DNA from: Haloarcula halobia
GTDB taxonomy: Archaea; Halobacteriota; Halobacteria; Halobacteriales; Haloarculaceae
DNA length: 64,000 nt
Assembly (NCBI RefSeq): GCF_029338255.1
Contig: NZ_CP119787.1
Span: 2,294,001-2,358,000 of the forward strand
Direction of reading: 5' to 3'
Shown here piece by piece: positions 46,722 to 55,644 of the stretch. Under the pieces are notes generated by a model that saw only the letters and a program-made list of their open reading frames with translations, made no database searches and had not been told where the DNA came from. The position numbers and the translations under genes are program-made. Position 1 is the stretch's first letter; each line of letters begins with the position of its first letter.

Positions 46722-46954
46722 ACCCGAGGTACCTGGATGGGAGGTAAATGCGTGTCGGCTTCCGTGCCGACCGTCCGTCACCGGTTCGGTCACCCCGTGG
46801 GCCTCGAGGTGGCCCGCTATCTCCGCCACCTCCCCCGTGCACTCCGCCAAGTCTTCGTGGCATATCTGACCCCGCCGAGGGGCCGGGAACCGGTGCGCAT
46901 CGCGGCAGGAGTCCGCGTCCCGACCGGCGACGTGACTGGTGGCGTACAGCCGAC

Positions 46955-48157
46955 TTAGAACGTCGAGACGTCGCCCTCGATGACCTGTTCGGTGACGTCG
47001 GTGACGGCCGCCAGTTCCTCGTCTACGGCCGCCCGGACCTCGGCCTCGATGTCGCCGATTTCGACCCCGTCCTCGGTGACGAGCATCGCGTCGGCGACGT
47101 GTGGCTGGTCGATTGGCGAGCCGATCTGGGAGAGCAGGCGCAGCTGGAGCTGGCGGATGCCGTCGACCTCCTCGACGACCGAGTGAGCGATCTCCGTCGA
47201 GAGGAGGTTGTATATCTTCCCGATGTGGTTGATGGGATTCTTCCCTGAGGTGGCCTCCATGCTCATCGGTCGGTTCGGCGTGATGAGGCCGTTGGCGCGG
47301 TTGCCCCGCCCGACAGAGCCGTCGTCGCCCTGTTCGGCGCTGGTGCCGGTCACGGTGAGGTAGATGGACTGCTCCTCGTAGTCGTCGGCGGTGTTGACGT
47401 GGACGGTCACCTCGCGGTCGGTGTACTCCGTCGCCAGCGTCCGGACGTACTCGCGGACGTCCTCGACCGCGTCCTTGTAGGCCTCCAGGTCGGGGACGTG
47501 CTCGTCTATCATCGCGACGGCGACGGTGACGTCGACGTGGTCGCCCTCCCGCTTGCCCATCACCTTCACGTCCTGACCGACGACCGGGTTGTCGGCCGCG
47601 TACTCGCCGGTCAGCCGCCGTTCGGTGTTGTAGACGATCTGTTCTGTCTCCGAGAGCGGCGCGTGGCCCACGCCGTAACTCGTGTCGTTGGCCATCGGGA
47701 CGGCACCCTCCTCGCCGAAGACCGTCTGGAGGTCGCCCGAGCCCTCGCCCAGCTGGACGTCGACGATGATGTCGCTCTCGGCGTCCAGGTGGGGGAACGT
47801 CTCGTCGAGGTAGCCGCGAGCGGCCTCGAGTGCGATGCGTTCGGCCGGGAAACGCTGTCCATCGTAGGTCTTGGTCGCGCGACCGACGATGAGGAGGTAG
47901 ATGGGTTCGAGCACCTCGCCGCCGCCGTAGGCGGGTGCGGCCGTTCCGGCGACCAGCTGGGTCTCGTCGGTGTTGAAGTGGAGGACCTTCCCGAAGCGCT
48001 CGATGTAGCCCTGTGCGAGCGCCCGTGCGACGGTCTCGGCGACGCCGTCGCAGATAGAGTCGGGGTGACCGATTCCCTTCCGCTCGACGATCTCGACGTC
48101 CTGGTCTTCGACTGCCAGCCCGTGTTCGGGCTGGACGTGGATGTTCCGATCGGTCAT
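46955..48157 (-). CDS. mat: Methionine adenosyltransferase, archaeal type
   Basis: Makes S-adenosylmethionine from ATP and methionine. The 400-residue protein is the divergent archaeal [24 protein letters not shown] near the start, [71 protein letters not shown] (split) and [13 protein letters not shown]. Monocistronic promoter 30 nt upstream. SAM from this enzyme supplies flpA and other methyltransferases. Confidence 0.96.
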   Translation of the reverse strand: MTDRNIHVQPEHGLAVEDQDVEIVERKGIGHPDSICDGVAETVARALAQGYIERFGKVLHFNTDETQLVAGTAAPAYGGGEVLEPIYLLIVGRATKTYDGQRFPAERIALEAARGYLDETFPHLDAESDIIVDVQLGEGSGDLQTVFGEEGAVPMANDTSYGVGHAPLSETEQIVYNTERRLTGEYAADNPVVGQDVKVMGKREGDHVDVTVAVAMIDEHVPDLEAYKDAVEDVREYVRTLATEYTDREVTVHVNTADDYEEQSIYLTVTGTSAEQGDDGSVGRGNRANGLITPNRPMSMEATSGKNPINHIGKIYNLLSTEIAHSVVEEVDGIRQLQLRLLSQIGSPIDQPHVADAMLVTEDGVEIGDIEAEVRAAVDEELAAVTDVTEQVIEGDVSTF

Positions 48158-48182
48158 TGCGCGTGCCTTTGCTACGGTGGGT

Positions 48183-48190
48183 TCTATAAC
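48183..48190 (-). promoter_or_regulatory. TATA-like box of the MAT gene
   Basis: The minus strand reads aagttatagaac, centred about 30 nt before the ATG at 48157. This fits a leaderless transcript. Confidence 0.5.
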
Positions 48191-48217
48191 TTACGGGAAC
48201 AGTTCGCCCAGCGATGA

Positions 48218-48763
48218 TTACTCGTCTGCATCATCGAGCAGCATCCCGAGGTAGGAGGTGCGGACCTGGTCGTTCGGGTTCAGGCCGAGTGCGCGCAAGA
48301 CCTCGTAGGCGCCCTCGCGGGCGCGCTCGACGCCGTCTTCGTCGGTCTCGGCCTCGACTTCGACGAACTCCCCGGCGTCCTCGACGTCGTCGAGCGTCAC
48401 GGTGTAGCCGTCGTACCGGTAGAACTGCCGGTCCTTGTGGACGGTCGCTGCCGGGGCAAAGCCCATCCGCTCGAAGATGTTCGCGGTCGCGGTCGCATCT
48501 GCGACGACGGTCTCGAACTCCTCGCGGGTCTTGGACTCGTCGTCGACGAGCGGCCCCTTGTAGGTGAGTTTCGCCGTCGTCTCGCCGTCACGGGTCTCCG
48601 CACGTGTTCGCAACGCCTCGTCGGTCTCGGCGAAGTCCCGGTGGGGCGCGTCGTAATACGTGTCCACCTGCACGACCGCACCCGCCTGCTCGGCCCCGAG
48701 GTCGGCGAGGGCGCGCCCGACTCGCTCCAGGTCCGCGGGCACCTTCACTTCGACTTCGTACAT
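48218..48763 (-). CDS. CYTH-domain protein (CyaB/class IV adenylate cyclase type)
   Basis: A 181-residue CYTH (triphosphate tunnel) protein starting MYEVEVKVP (48763). The ExExK motif is EVEVK at residues 3-7; later acidic/basic strand residues follow in LRTRAETRDGETTAKLTYKGP and FVEVEAETD. Members cleave triphosphates (thiamine-PPP, inorganic PPPi) or act as class IV adenylate cyclases; archaeal ones are mostly annotated CyaB. The true substrate is not readable. Divergent from the threonine dehydratase-like gene. Confidence 0.9.
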   Translation of the reverse strand: MYEVEVKVPADLERVGRALADLGAEQAGAVVQVDTYYDAPHRDFAETDEALRTRAETRDGETTAKLTYKGPLVDDESKTREEFETVVADATATANIFERMGFAPAATVHKDRQFYRYDGYTVTLDDVEDAGEFVEVEAETDEDGVERAREGAYEVLRALGLNPNDQVRTSYLGMLLDDADE

Positions 48764-48843
48764 GCCACGGGGTGGGGTCGGGTCGCTGAAAAGCGGTCCG
48801 CTCCGACCGCGTGATTTACTGTCCCGGCCCCGAGAGGGGTGGT

Positions 48844-49866
48844 ATGGACGGCCGGTACACCCCTGTCGAATCGCCGGACGAGACGACAGTGTTCCCCTAT
48901 CACGACCTGACGCCGCCGTCGACGGCCGACGTGGCCGCCGCACGGAAGGTCGTCCGCCGACACCTCCCCGAGACGCCGCTGGTCCGCTCCGAGGCCCTCT
49001 CTGCCGAGCTCGACGCCGATGTGTACCTCAAGCGCGACGACACGCTCCCCACGGGCGCGTTCAAGGTCCGGGGCGGCGTCAACCTGGTCGCGACACTCGA
49101 CGACGAGTTCCGCGAGCGGGGCCTGCTCGCGGCGAGTACGGGCAACCACGGGCAGTCTATCGCCTGGGCCGGCCGCGAGTTCGACGTGCCGGTGACCATC
49201 GGGGTCCCGGCCGACGCGAACCCCGAGAAGGTCGCCGCCATGGAGCAGTTCGGCGCCGAGGTCATCCAGCACGGCCCCGACTACGACGCCGCGCGCGAAC
49301 ACATCGAACACCTGGCCGCCGAGCGACAGGCCCGGTACGTCCACTCGGGGAACGAACCGAAGCTGGTCGCCGGCGTCGGCACCGCCGGCCTGGAGGTCGT
49401 CGACGACCTCCCGTCGGTCGACCGGGTGTTCTGCCCCGTCGGCGGCGGCTCTGCGGCCGCCGGGTACTGCCTCACCGTCGGCGCGCTGACGGACGCGGCG
49501 GTGGTCGGCGTCCAGGCCGCGGCGGCGCCGGCCGTCCACGACGCCTGGCGCGACGGCACCCTCGACCCCCACGAACGCGTCGAGACGATGGCCGAGGGCG
49601 TCGCGACCCGGGTCCCCTTTGCGCTCACGCTCGGGGTGCTCCGCGAGCGGCTGGACGACTTCCGCCTGGTCTCCGAGTCGGCCATCCGCGAGGGCGTGCG
49701 CGACCTCTTCGTCGACGAGCACATCGTCATCGAGGGCGCCTGTGCGACGAGCGTCGCGGCCGCCAGACAGGCCGGCGACGAGCTCGCCGGGGAGACGGTC
49801 GTCATCCCCGTCTCCGGGCGGAACATCGCCGCCGAGAAACTCGCCGCGCTCGTGGACCCGGACTGA
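48844..49866 (+). CDS. Threonine ammonia-lyase-like PLP enzyme
   Basis: A 340-residue fold-type II PLP enzyme. The PLP lysine is Lys74 in LPTGAFKVRGGVNLV; STGNHGQSIAWAGREF is the Asn-loop; CPVGGGSAAAGYCL is the phosphate-binding loop; PVSGRNI is near the C-terminus. No ACT domain is present, so it is of the biodegradative or serine/threonine dehydratase subtype and would not respond to isoleucine through ACT. Substrate (Thr, Ser or another hydroxy amino acid) is uncertain. Confidence 0.87.
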   Translation: MDGRYTPVESPDETTVFPYHDLTPPSTADVAAARKVVRRHLPETPLVRSEALSAELDADVYLKRDDTLPTGAFKVRGGVNLVATLDDEFRERGLLAASTGNHGQSIAWAGREFDVPVTIGVPADANPEKVAAMEQFGAEVIQHGPDYDAAREHIEHLAAERQARYVHSGNEPKLVAGVGTAGLEVVDDLPSVDRVFCPVGGGSAAAGYCLTVGALTDAAVVGVQAAAAPAVHDAWRDGTLDPHERVETMAEGVATRVPFALTLGVLRERLDDFRLVSESAIREGVRDLFVDEHIVIEGACATSVAAARQAGDELAGETVVIPVSGRNIAAEKLAALVDPD

Positions 49867-49917
49867 CGGCGGCCCCGAAACGTTGTCCTTAAGAGTGCCA
49901 CGACAGACCAGTTCCGT

Positions 49918-50925
49918 ATGAGCAACGAGTCCGAGGCCGACGCGGAAGCGGTCGAGGAAGAAGCAGACACGGCGGACGAACAGACAGCGACCGGGCTTCA
50001 GGAGGGCGACGTCGTCAAGCTCGCCTACACCGCCCGCACCGTCGCCGGCGGCCAGCTGGTCGACACGACCGACGAGTCGGTCGCGGAGGAGGACGACATC
50101 GACACGGAGCAGCAGGACTGGGGGCCCCGAACCATCGTCCTGGGAGAGGGTCACATCTTCCCGGACGTCGAGGAGGACATCCTGGGCAAGGAGGTCGGCG
50201 ACGAGGGCTCGGTCACCGTCGCGGCCGCCGACGCCTTCGGTGAGTACGACGAAGAGGAGGTGCGCACCGTCTCGAAGGACAAGATTCCGGAAGACGAGCG
50301 CTACCCCGGCGGCCACGTCGACATCGACGGCGAGCACGGCCACGTCGAGACCATCATCGGCGGGCGCGCACGCGTCGACTTCAACCACCCGCTGGCCGGC
50401 GAGGACGTCGAGTACGACTACGAGGTCGTCGCCGAGGTCACCGACCGCGAGGAGAAAGCCCAGGGCATCCTCGACCTCATGCTCGATATGAAACTCGACG
50501 TCTGGTTCGATACCGACACCGTCGAGGAAGAGCAGCTCGTCGAGAGTGAGGACGAGGGCGACGAGGAGAGCGAGGCTTCGGGAGAAGCCTCGGACGAGGG
50601 CGGCGAAGCCGCCGAAGCGAGCGAACCCGAGTACGAGACCGTCGAGGTCGAGAAGGAGACGCTCTACATCGAGGCCACGCCGCAGCTGACGATGAACCAG
50701 CAGTGGATGATGGGCAAACAGCAGATCGCCCAGCAGCTCACCCAGCTGCTCGACGTCGACCGCATCATCGTCCAGGAAGAACTGGGCGGGATGGGCATGG
50801 GCATGCCCGGCATGATGGGCGGCATGGGCGGCGGTGGCGGCATGGGCGACATCGAGGACGCCCTCGAGGACGCCGACGTCGACGCCGAGGAGATCATGGA
50901 CGAGATCGACGACGTCGAGGAGTAA
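49918..50925 (+). CDS. FKBP-type peptidyl-prolyl isomerase with Met/Gly-rich tail
   Basis: A 335-residue SlyD-like FKBP. After an acidic N-terminus comes GDVVKLAYTARTVAGGQLVDTT, then the IF insertion and the FKBP core VTVAAADAFGEYDEEEVRTV, HPLAGEDVEYDYEVVAEV. Residues about 205-240 are a Glu/Ser/Ala linker encoded by palindromic DNA. The C-terminal part LTMNQQWMMGKQQIAQQLTQ leads into a Met/Gly-rich tail (GMGMGMPGMMGGMGGGGGMG) and an acidic end. The tail could bind metal or hydrophobic clients, as SlyD tails bind Ni. A cytoplasmic folding helper. Confidence 0.9.
   Translation: MSNESEADAEAVEEEADTADEQTATGLQEGDVVKLAYTARTVAGGQLVDTTDESVAEEDDIDTEQQDWGPRTIVLGEGHIFPDVEEDILGKEVGDEGSVTVAAADAFGEYDEEEVRTVSKDKIPEDERYPGGHVDIDGEHGHVETIIGGRARVDFNHPLAGEDVEYDYEVVAEVTDREEKAQGILDLMLDMKLDVWFDTDTVEEEQLVESEDEGDEESEASGEASDEGGEAAEASEPEYETVEVEKETLYIEATPQLTMNQQWMMGKQQIAQQLTQLLDVDRIIVQEELGGMGMGMPGMMGGMGGGGGMGDIEDALEDADVDAEEIMDEIDDVEE
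50572..50613. repeat. Two palindromes in the FKBP acidic linker
   Basis: GAGGCTTC-GGGA-GAAGCCTC (50572-50591) and GGCGGC-GAA-GCCGCC (50599-50613) are both perfect inverted repeats, sited in the low-complexity linker. The GAA loop also occurs in the DUF255 palindrome. Confidence 0.5.
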
Positions 50926-51034
50926 CGGACCCGACGCGGTACTTTTCGAGCGACTGTCCGCCGAGCGACGGCCGTCCGGTGGCGTCGGCCACCTGCCCAC
51001 CAACCGTTATCACCTCCCCGGGCGAGACGCACCT

Positions 51035-51220
51035 ATGCGACCGTCGCTGCTCTACGGGGCGCTGTTCTCGGTCCCGCCCGCGGTGGCCCTGGGCATCGGC
51101 GCCACCCTCCTGACTGGGCGGGTTGTGTTCGGCGCCGGCGCCGGCCTCGCCGTCGGCGCGTTGATACTGACGATCGTGCTTCTGGGGACGGAAGTCGGGG
51201 AACCCGACCGGGCCGAGTAG
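51035..51220 (+). CDS. Small two-helix membrane protein
   Basis: A 61-residue protein starting MRPSLLYGALFSVPP at 51035. Two hydrophobic segments (residues 5-27 and 30-50) separated by a short glycine turn, ending in an acidic tail (GTEVGEPDRAE). A ccgttatc box about 28 nt before the ATG supports expression. No family recognised; probably an inner-membrane peptide. Confidence 0.6.
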   Translation: MRPSLLYGALFSVPPAVALGIGATLLTGRVVFGAGAGLAVGALILTIVLLGTEVGEPDRAE

Positions 51221-51263
51221 GCGGGCCCGGCGGCGAGGAGTGGACGGACACGACGGCGCCGGC

Positions 51264-51893
51264 TCAGGCGATGTCGCGCGACGTGTCGATGCTGACCTCC
51301 TCGTCGAGGTCCAGCTTGATGACGTCCTTCGGGGCGCGCCCGCCGCGGAACTTCGGGATGGCGAGGCGGTTCTCCACCTCGTCGCCGCGGACGCGGGTGT
51401 CCAGCTGGAAGATGACGTCGGCGAAGTGCTCCGTCGTGTCCCGGAGCGGCGGGATGCTCCGGCCGTCCAGGCAATGGAGGATGGCCAGACTGCCCGTGTT
51501 GACGATGTGGTTCTGGAGGTCGTTCATGAACGCGCGAAACCGGGACGGGGGCTCCTGGGCCTCCAGGACGTCCAGGGGGTCCACGATGAGGTTGGACGTC
51601 TCCGGGAGCGCCGAGACGAGCTTCCCGGCGTTGTCCAGGGGCGCCTCCCCGGAGATGTGTCGCACCGTCGGGTCGCCGGTGTTGGCCGGCGTCTGCTCGA
51701 TGCTCGCGACCACCGACTCGGCCGTGCGGTCGAGCGATAGCCACAGCGTCCCGCGCGTGGCCGTCAGTTCGTACAGGAAGAGTTCGGCCTGGCTGGCCGG
51801 ATCGGCCGTCAGGGCGACGATACTGCCGGCTGGGATACCGCCGTCGAGCTTCCGGTCCAGAACCTCGATGCCCGTTCGCAGCCGGTTCACCAT
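51264..51893 (-). CDS. HTR-like RecA-fold protein with degenerate P-loop
   Basis: A 209-residue RecA/KaiC-like protein of the kind annotated in haloarchaea as HTR-like. It starts TGIEVLDRKLDGGIPAGSIVALTADPASQAELFLYEL: the position of the Walker A (residues ~28-36) reads TADPASQA, lacking the GKT/S lysine. The Walker B region SNLIVDPLDVLEA keeps an Asp. So ATP binding is doubtful; a scaffold or regulatory role is likely. It lies 26 nt downstream of the MinD-like gene on the same strand, implying one transcript. Confidence 0.8.
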   Translation of the reverse strand: MVNRLRTGIEVLDRKLDGGIPAGSIVALTADPASQAELFLYELTATRGTLWLSLDRTAESVVASIEQTPANTGDPTVRHISGEAPLDNAGKLVSALPETSNLIVDPLDVLEAQEPPSRFRAFMNDLQNHIVNTGSLAILHCLDGRSIPPLRDTTEHFADVIFQLDTRVRGDEVENRLAIPKFRGGRAPKDVIKLDLDEEVSIDTSRDIA

Positions 51894-51919
51894 TCACTAG
51901 AGGTCGTAGACCCACACGA

Positions 51920-52549
51920 TTAAGCATTCCGGCTATACAGGGTTTTCGCCATCGAACGGTACTGTGCGGCCGGTTCCTCCGCTTCGAGTGGAGGTAGTGA
52001 TACGTCGGGGACGTGGACCGCGGGCTGGGACCCCAGGAGCGGCGCCGGGTCGACGGCACCGTCGCTCCGCGAGACCGCGGTGAGCGCCGGCGGCGCGTCG
52101 AGCTGGCGGGCCATCGCCGCCGTCTTGACCGCGTCCAGCAGGCTCTGTCGCGTCGGCGTCGAGACCAGCACGCACCGGTCCGCGGCGCGCAGCGGCGTCG
52201 CGCCGTCCGGACCGGCCCCCGCGGGGCAGTCGAGCAGGACCGGGCGGACACTCGCATCGAGGGCGTCTAGCACCGACGCCAGGGCGGCCGCGGACGCCCC
52301 GGCACCGGGCAACACGTCGACGCCGGCGACCCGGGGCGACGCCCGCGCGGTGGCCAGCGGTGCATCCCGGTCCGCGGCGGCGGCGACACCGGGCGCCCGC
52401 GAGACGCCGGCCCGCCGGTGGAGGTCGGGCATGTCCAGGTCGGTGTCGACGACCACGGGGCGTCGCCCGGCCCTCGCCATGGCGCGTGCGATTCCCAGCG
52501 CCGTCGTCGTCTTCCCACAGCCCCCCTTCCCGCCTGCGATCGCGAGCAT
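51920..52549 (-). CDS. MinD/ParA-family ATPase
   Basis: A 209-residue deviant Walker A ATPase. The N-terminus [21 protein letters not shown] has the signature Lys8 and the P-loop Lys13; [17 protein letters not shown] is the switch I/A' region; [19 protein letters not shown] is Walker B. It is shorter than bacterial MinD and lacks a clear C-terminal amphipathic membrane helix. Haloarchaea have several MinD homologues, some for protein positioning; its cargo is unknown. Divergent from pyrB across a tRNA-like palindrome; cotranscribed with the HTR-like gene. Confidence 0.87.
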   Translation of the reverse strand: MLAIAGGKGGCGKTTTALGIARAMARAGRRPVVVDTDLDMPDLHRRAGVSRAPGVAAAADRDAPLATARASPRVAGVDVLPGAGASAAALASVLDALDASVRPVLLDCPAGAGPDGATPLRAADRCVLVSTPTRQSLLDAVKTAAMARQLDAPPALTAVSRSDGAVDPAPLLGSQPAVHVPDVSLPPLEAEEPAAQYRSMAKTLYSRNA

Positions 52550-52562
52550 GGCGGGTGTGGTC

Positions 52563-52619
52563 CCGGCATGGGACTTGAACCCTCGGTCCGTGCGTGTCGG
52601 GGGATTCAAGACCATCGGG
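52563..52619. repeat. tRNA T-arm-like palindrome in pyrB/minD-like promoter region
   Basis: The left arm ggcatgggacttgaaccctc (from 52564) and the right arm ggggattcaagaccatcggg (52600-52619) are imperfect inverted copies, with a short spacer. The minus strand reads gggttcaagtcccatgccgg followed by gacca, like a tRNA T arm and acceptor end. No tRNA is adjacent. It occupies most of the 88 bases between the two divergent start codons, so it must overlap their promoters. Confidence 0.6.
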
Positions 52620-52637
52620 AGCGCCGTTCCGTGTGAG

Positions 52638-53552
52638 ATGCGGCACGACCATATCATCAGCGCGACACAACTCACACGGGCCGACATCGAGGCGGTGCTC
52701 GACCACGCGGCCGACATCGCCGAGGACCCGGGTGCGTACGGCGACCGGCACTCGGACACGCTGCTGGGGCTGCTCTTCTTCGAGCCCAGCACCCGCACGA
52801 AGATGAGTTTCACGACGGCGATGAAACGTCTGGGGGGCGACATCGTCGACATGGGGTCGGTCGAGTCCTCGAGCGTCAAGAAAGGCGAGTCGCTGGCCGA
52901 CACCGTGCGCGTCGTCGAGGGCTACGCCGACGCGCTCGTCCTGCGCCACCCGATGGAGGGGTCGGCGAAGATGGCCAGCGAGTTCGTCGACGTCCCGCTC
53001 GTGAACGCGGGTGACGGAGCGGGCCAGCACCCGACCCAGACCCTGCTCGACCTCTATACCATCCGCGAGAACGCCGGCTTCGACGACCTGACCATCGGCA
53101 TCATGGGCGACCTGAAGTACGGGCGGACCGTCCACTCGCTGGCGCACGCCCTGACCACCGTCGACGCGCGCCAGCACTTCATCAGCCCCGAGTCGCTCCA
53201 GCTGCCGCGGTCGGTCCGCGTCGACCTCCACGACGAGGGGGCCGAGGTCCGTGAACACACCGGCCTAGACGAGGTGCTGCCGAAACTGGACGTACTGTAT
53301 GTCACGCGCATCCAGCGCGAGCGCTTCCCCGACGAGAGCGAGTACCGAGCCGTCGCCGGCGAATACCAGATCGACGCCGAGACCCTCGAGGCGGCGTCCG
53401 ACGACCTCACCGTGATGCACCCCCTCCCGCGCGTCGACGAGATATCCCACGACGTCGACGGGACGAATTACGCACAGTACTTCCAGCAGGCGCACAACGG
53501 CGTCCCGGTCCGGATGGCGCTGCTCGACCTGATGCTCGGAGGCGAAAGATGA
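52638..53552 (+). CDS. pyrB: Aspartate carbamoyltransferase catalytic subunit
   Basis: First committed step of pyrimidine synthesis. The 304-residue protein has the carbamoyl-phosphate motif [33 protein letters not shown], the conserved [18 protein letters not shown], and the aspartate-binding [11 protein letters not shown] and [10 protein letters not shown]. Start ATG 52638. pyrI overlaps by 4 nt (ATGA), so the two chains of the allosteric dodecamer are made from one mRNA. Confidence 0.97.
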   Translation: MRHDHIISATQLTRADIEAVLDHAADIAEDPGAYGDRHSDTLLGLLFFEPSTRTKMSFTTAMKRLGGDIVDMGSVESSSVKKGESLADTVRVVEGYADALVLRHPMEGSAKMASEFVDVPLVNAGDGAGQHPTQTLLDLYTIRENAGFDDLTIGIMGDLKYGRTVHSLAHALTTVDARQHFISPESLQLPRSVRVDLHDEGAEVREHTGLDEVLPKLDVLYVTRIQRERFPDESEYRAVAGEYQIDAETLEAASDDLTVMHPLPRVDEISHDVDGTNYAQYFQQAHNGVPVRMALLDLMLGGER

Positions 53553-54016
53553 CAGACGACGACCGCAAACTACGCGTCTCGAAGATCCGCAACGGCACCG
53601 TCATCGACCACATCACCGGCGGCCAGTCGCTGAACGTCCTGGCCATCCTCGGCATCGACGGCACCAGCGGCGACTCCGTCTCCGTCGCGATGAACATGCC
53701 CTCCGAGCGCCTCGGGCGCAAGGACATCGTGAAAGTCGAGGGCCGCGAGCTCTCACAGGAGGAGGTGGACGTCCTCTCGCTCATCGCGCCCGCCGCATCC
53801 ATCAACATCGTCCGAAACTACGAGGTCGTCGAGAAACACCGCGTCGAGCGCCCGGACGTCGTGGTCGGCGTCCTCGAGTGTCCCAACCACAACTGCATCA
53901 CCACGGAAAACGAACCCGTCGAGTCCCGCTTTGCCGTCACCGACGACGGCGTGCGCTGTGAGTACTGCAACACCATCATCCGCGACGACCTGCCCGCTCA
54001 CATCCTCGCGGAGTAG
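53549..54016 (+). CDS. pyrI: Aspartate carbamoyltransferase regulatory subunit
   Basis: A 155-residue nucleotide-binding regulatory chain: N-terminal allosteric domain ([40 protein letters not shown]) and a C-terminal zinc domain with Cys in CPNHNC and CEYC that contacts PyrB. Binds CTP/ATP to tune PyrB. ATGA overlap with pyrB; a T-run hairpin follows the stop. Confidence 0.96.
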   Translation: MTDDDRKLRVSKIRNGTVIDHITGGQSLNVLAILGIDGTSGDSVSVAMNMPSERLGRKDIVKVEGRELSQEEVDVLSLIAPAASINIVRNYEVVEKHRVERPDVVVGVLECPNHNCITTENEPVESRFAVTDDGVRCEYCNTIIRDDLPAHILAE

Positions 54017-54085
54017 TCCGCAAGACCTGTGTCCGGCGTTTCGGTATCACTCGCCGTCGGCGATACATCGTAAACCTGCGTACTG

Positions 54086-54104
54086 TGCAGTTTTTTAATC
54101 TGCA
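54086..54104 (+). terminator. Probable terminator of pyrBI
   Basis: About 70 nt after the pyrI stop, tgcag-ttttttaat-ctgca forms a short inverted repeat with a T6 run in the loop. Archaeal termination depends mainly on T-runs, so this is a reasonable transcript end. Confidence 0.5.
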
Positions 54105-54186
54105 ACCGTACTACAATCAGCTTGCTTGTCAACTACTCTTTAATCACCTCACCAAAATATAACTCTGCCACTCTTGTTGATAGGAT

Positions 54187-54489
54187 ATGACTGACCTACA
54201 GTTTCACAACGTAGTTACGGACATCCGTTTCGAGTACAACCGCGAAATAAACCGATATTTAGACGAACCAAAACCAAGCAAATGTCAGGCCCTCTGTTCG
54301 ACCTGTGGTACATATCACAAGGCTACAGTTGGCGAGTTGTCGACTCGTTGTGAAGAAGACGAACTCGAGTATGTAGCGTCGATGAGAGCTTGGAACTGCT
54401 GCCACGAGGGAGTCGAACCCTATGACGGATTTCCGGAGGAGCCGGAGTATTATCGGATCAGTAGGTCAGACGCTGGAACAGGCGGCTGA
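54187..54489 (+). CDS. Cys-rich protein of unknown function in AT-richer segment
   Basis: A 100-residue acidic protein with eight Cys/His-type positions: KCQALCSTCGTYHKATVGEL, then RCEED and AWNCCHEGVEPY. One zinc site is plausible. Codon use is visibly less GC-biased than the flanking pyr genes (many aaa, aat, tta codons), and an AT-rich promoter (ccaaaatataact, about 54152-54165) precedes it. No family recognised. Looks acquired. Confidence 0.6.
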   Translation: MTDLQFHNVVTDIRFEYNREINRYLDEPKPSKCQALCSTCGTYHKATVGELSTRCEEDELEYVASMRAWNCCHEGVEPYDGFPEEPEYYRISRSDAGTGG

Positions 54490-54649
54490 CGTTCAGTTGG
54501 ACGCCACAGTGAAATCTGTTAATTTCTGCATTGGTCCAGTTCGCTACACATGGAAGCTGTACCGAACGATGTATCGGCGGCGATGCTCCTGGACAGTCAG
54601 CCAGCGCGTGTGCGAGGCGAAAAAATTCGAGTAGTTGATCCCCGATCTC

Positions 54650-55642
54650 TCAGGGCCGAGTCTGCTCGGGGCCTGGCGTCGGGCCAGTTTCCGATGACGG
54701 TTCCGGTTTTTGTGGGGCGTCAGCTGGCGACTTCTCGCCGGAGACGAGGAAGTCCAGCAGATTCCCGACTAGCTGTTCGTTATCGGCACGGTAGAGGAAT
54801 TCCTGTGTGGCGATACTGCTGTCACCAACGGCGACAACGTTCCCAGACCGTGCCAGGACACCATACGTGCCCTGTCGTCGGGTCTGAGAGAGGGTCGTCC
54901 CGTCGGTCGTCGTCAGGAGCGTGTCGGACCCAGTAATGGGAGTCGACGTGTACAGCACCGTCCGGTCGACGCCCTCAGTGAGCGGCGAACTGCCAGTCGG
55001 GGTCGCGTAGACACTCCGATAATTCAGCGCGTACTCGTCCATGTTGTACAGGTAGCCGTTGTCGTAGGCAAGCCCGTGTTGGGACAGAACGGGTGCGAGC
55101 GGACTCGTCACGCTGCTCCGACCACGTGGCATGCCAAACCGCACCAACCCACCGTAACTCGCCTGGGCGGGTTCGTTCATCACCAGGACACGCCCACCGG
55201 CGTCGGTGAACGCGTCCAAGCCAGCAAGCTGGGCCTCGGTGTACCGGCTTTCCGCACCGAGTACGAGGAACGCGTCCGCCTCACGTAACGAGGCGTTGAG
55301 CGACCGGCCACCTTGTCGTTCCCCGACGTGGTACTTCACCGTCGCACCGTTCTCGGTGAGTGTCGTCACGATCGGGGCGAGTGCTTCCCGGTCGATCTCC
55401 GCACCGTGGCCCGCATCGATGAGGATCACCTCACCGGAGGCGTTCGCAGCCATCGTCAGTTCGCCGGTCTGTGCAGGAGCCGTCGCGGCCGATTCGTTCG
55501 CGTCGAACGACGGTGTTTCGATCTGGTTGACGGCCGGTGCAGTCCCAGCAGATCCACCGGATGCGACTGAACCCGCCACAACAGCCAGGACGAGCACGCC
55601 GACAAAGAAGCCGACACGCGTGACGACGCCAGTATCGACCAT
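54650..55642 (-). CDS. DUF4350-domain membrane-anchored protein
   Basis: A 330-residue protein with an N-terminal membrane segment (residues 9-28, VGFFVGVLVLAVVAGSV) then an extracytoplasmic Thr/Ser-rich linker and a DUF4350/GATase-like domain: VILIDAGHGAEIDREALAPI, DAFLVLGAESRYTEAQLAGL, GGRVLVMNEPAQAS, VVAVGDSSIATQEFL. The tail is Pro/Glu-rich. DUF4350 often accompanies MoxR/DUF58 membrane operons, and such an operon lies just beyond. It starts 2 nt after the sppA stop, so the two are coupled. Confidence 0.82.
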   Translation of the reverse strand: MVDTGVVTRVGFFVGVLVLAVVAGSVASGGSAGTAPAVNQIETPSFDANESAATAPAQTGELTMAANASGEVILIDAGHGAEIDREALAPIVTTLTENGATVKYHVGERQGGRSLNASLREADAFLVLGAESRYTEAQLAGLDAFTDAGGRVLVMNEPAQASYGGLVRFGMPRGRSSVTSPLAPVLSQHGLAYDNGYLYNMDEYALNYRSVYATPTGSSPLTEGVDRTVLYTSTPITGSDTLLTTTDGTTLSQTRRQGTYGVLARSGNVVAVGDSSIATQEFLYRADNEQLVGNLLDFLVSGEKSPADAPQKPEPSSETGPTPGPEQTRP

Positions 55643-55644
55643 GT

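Noticed and set aside
54490..54936. Plus-strand frame overlapping the end of the DUF4350 gene
   Set aside because: Mostly antisense to the DUF4350 coding region and without protein character.
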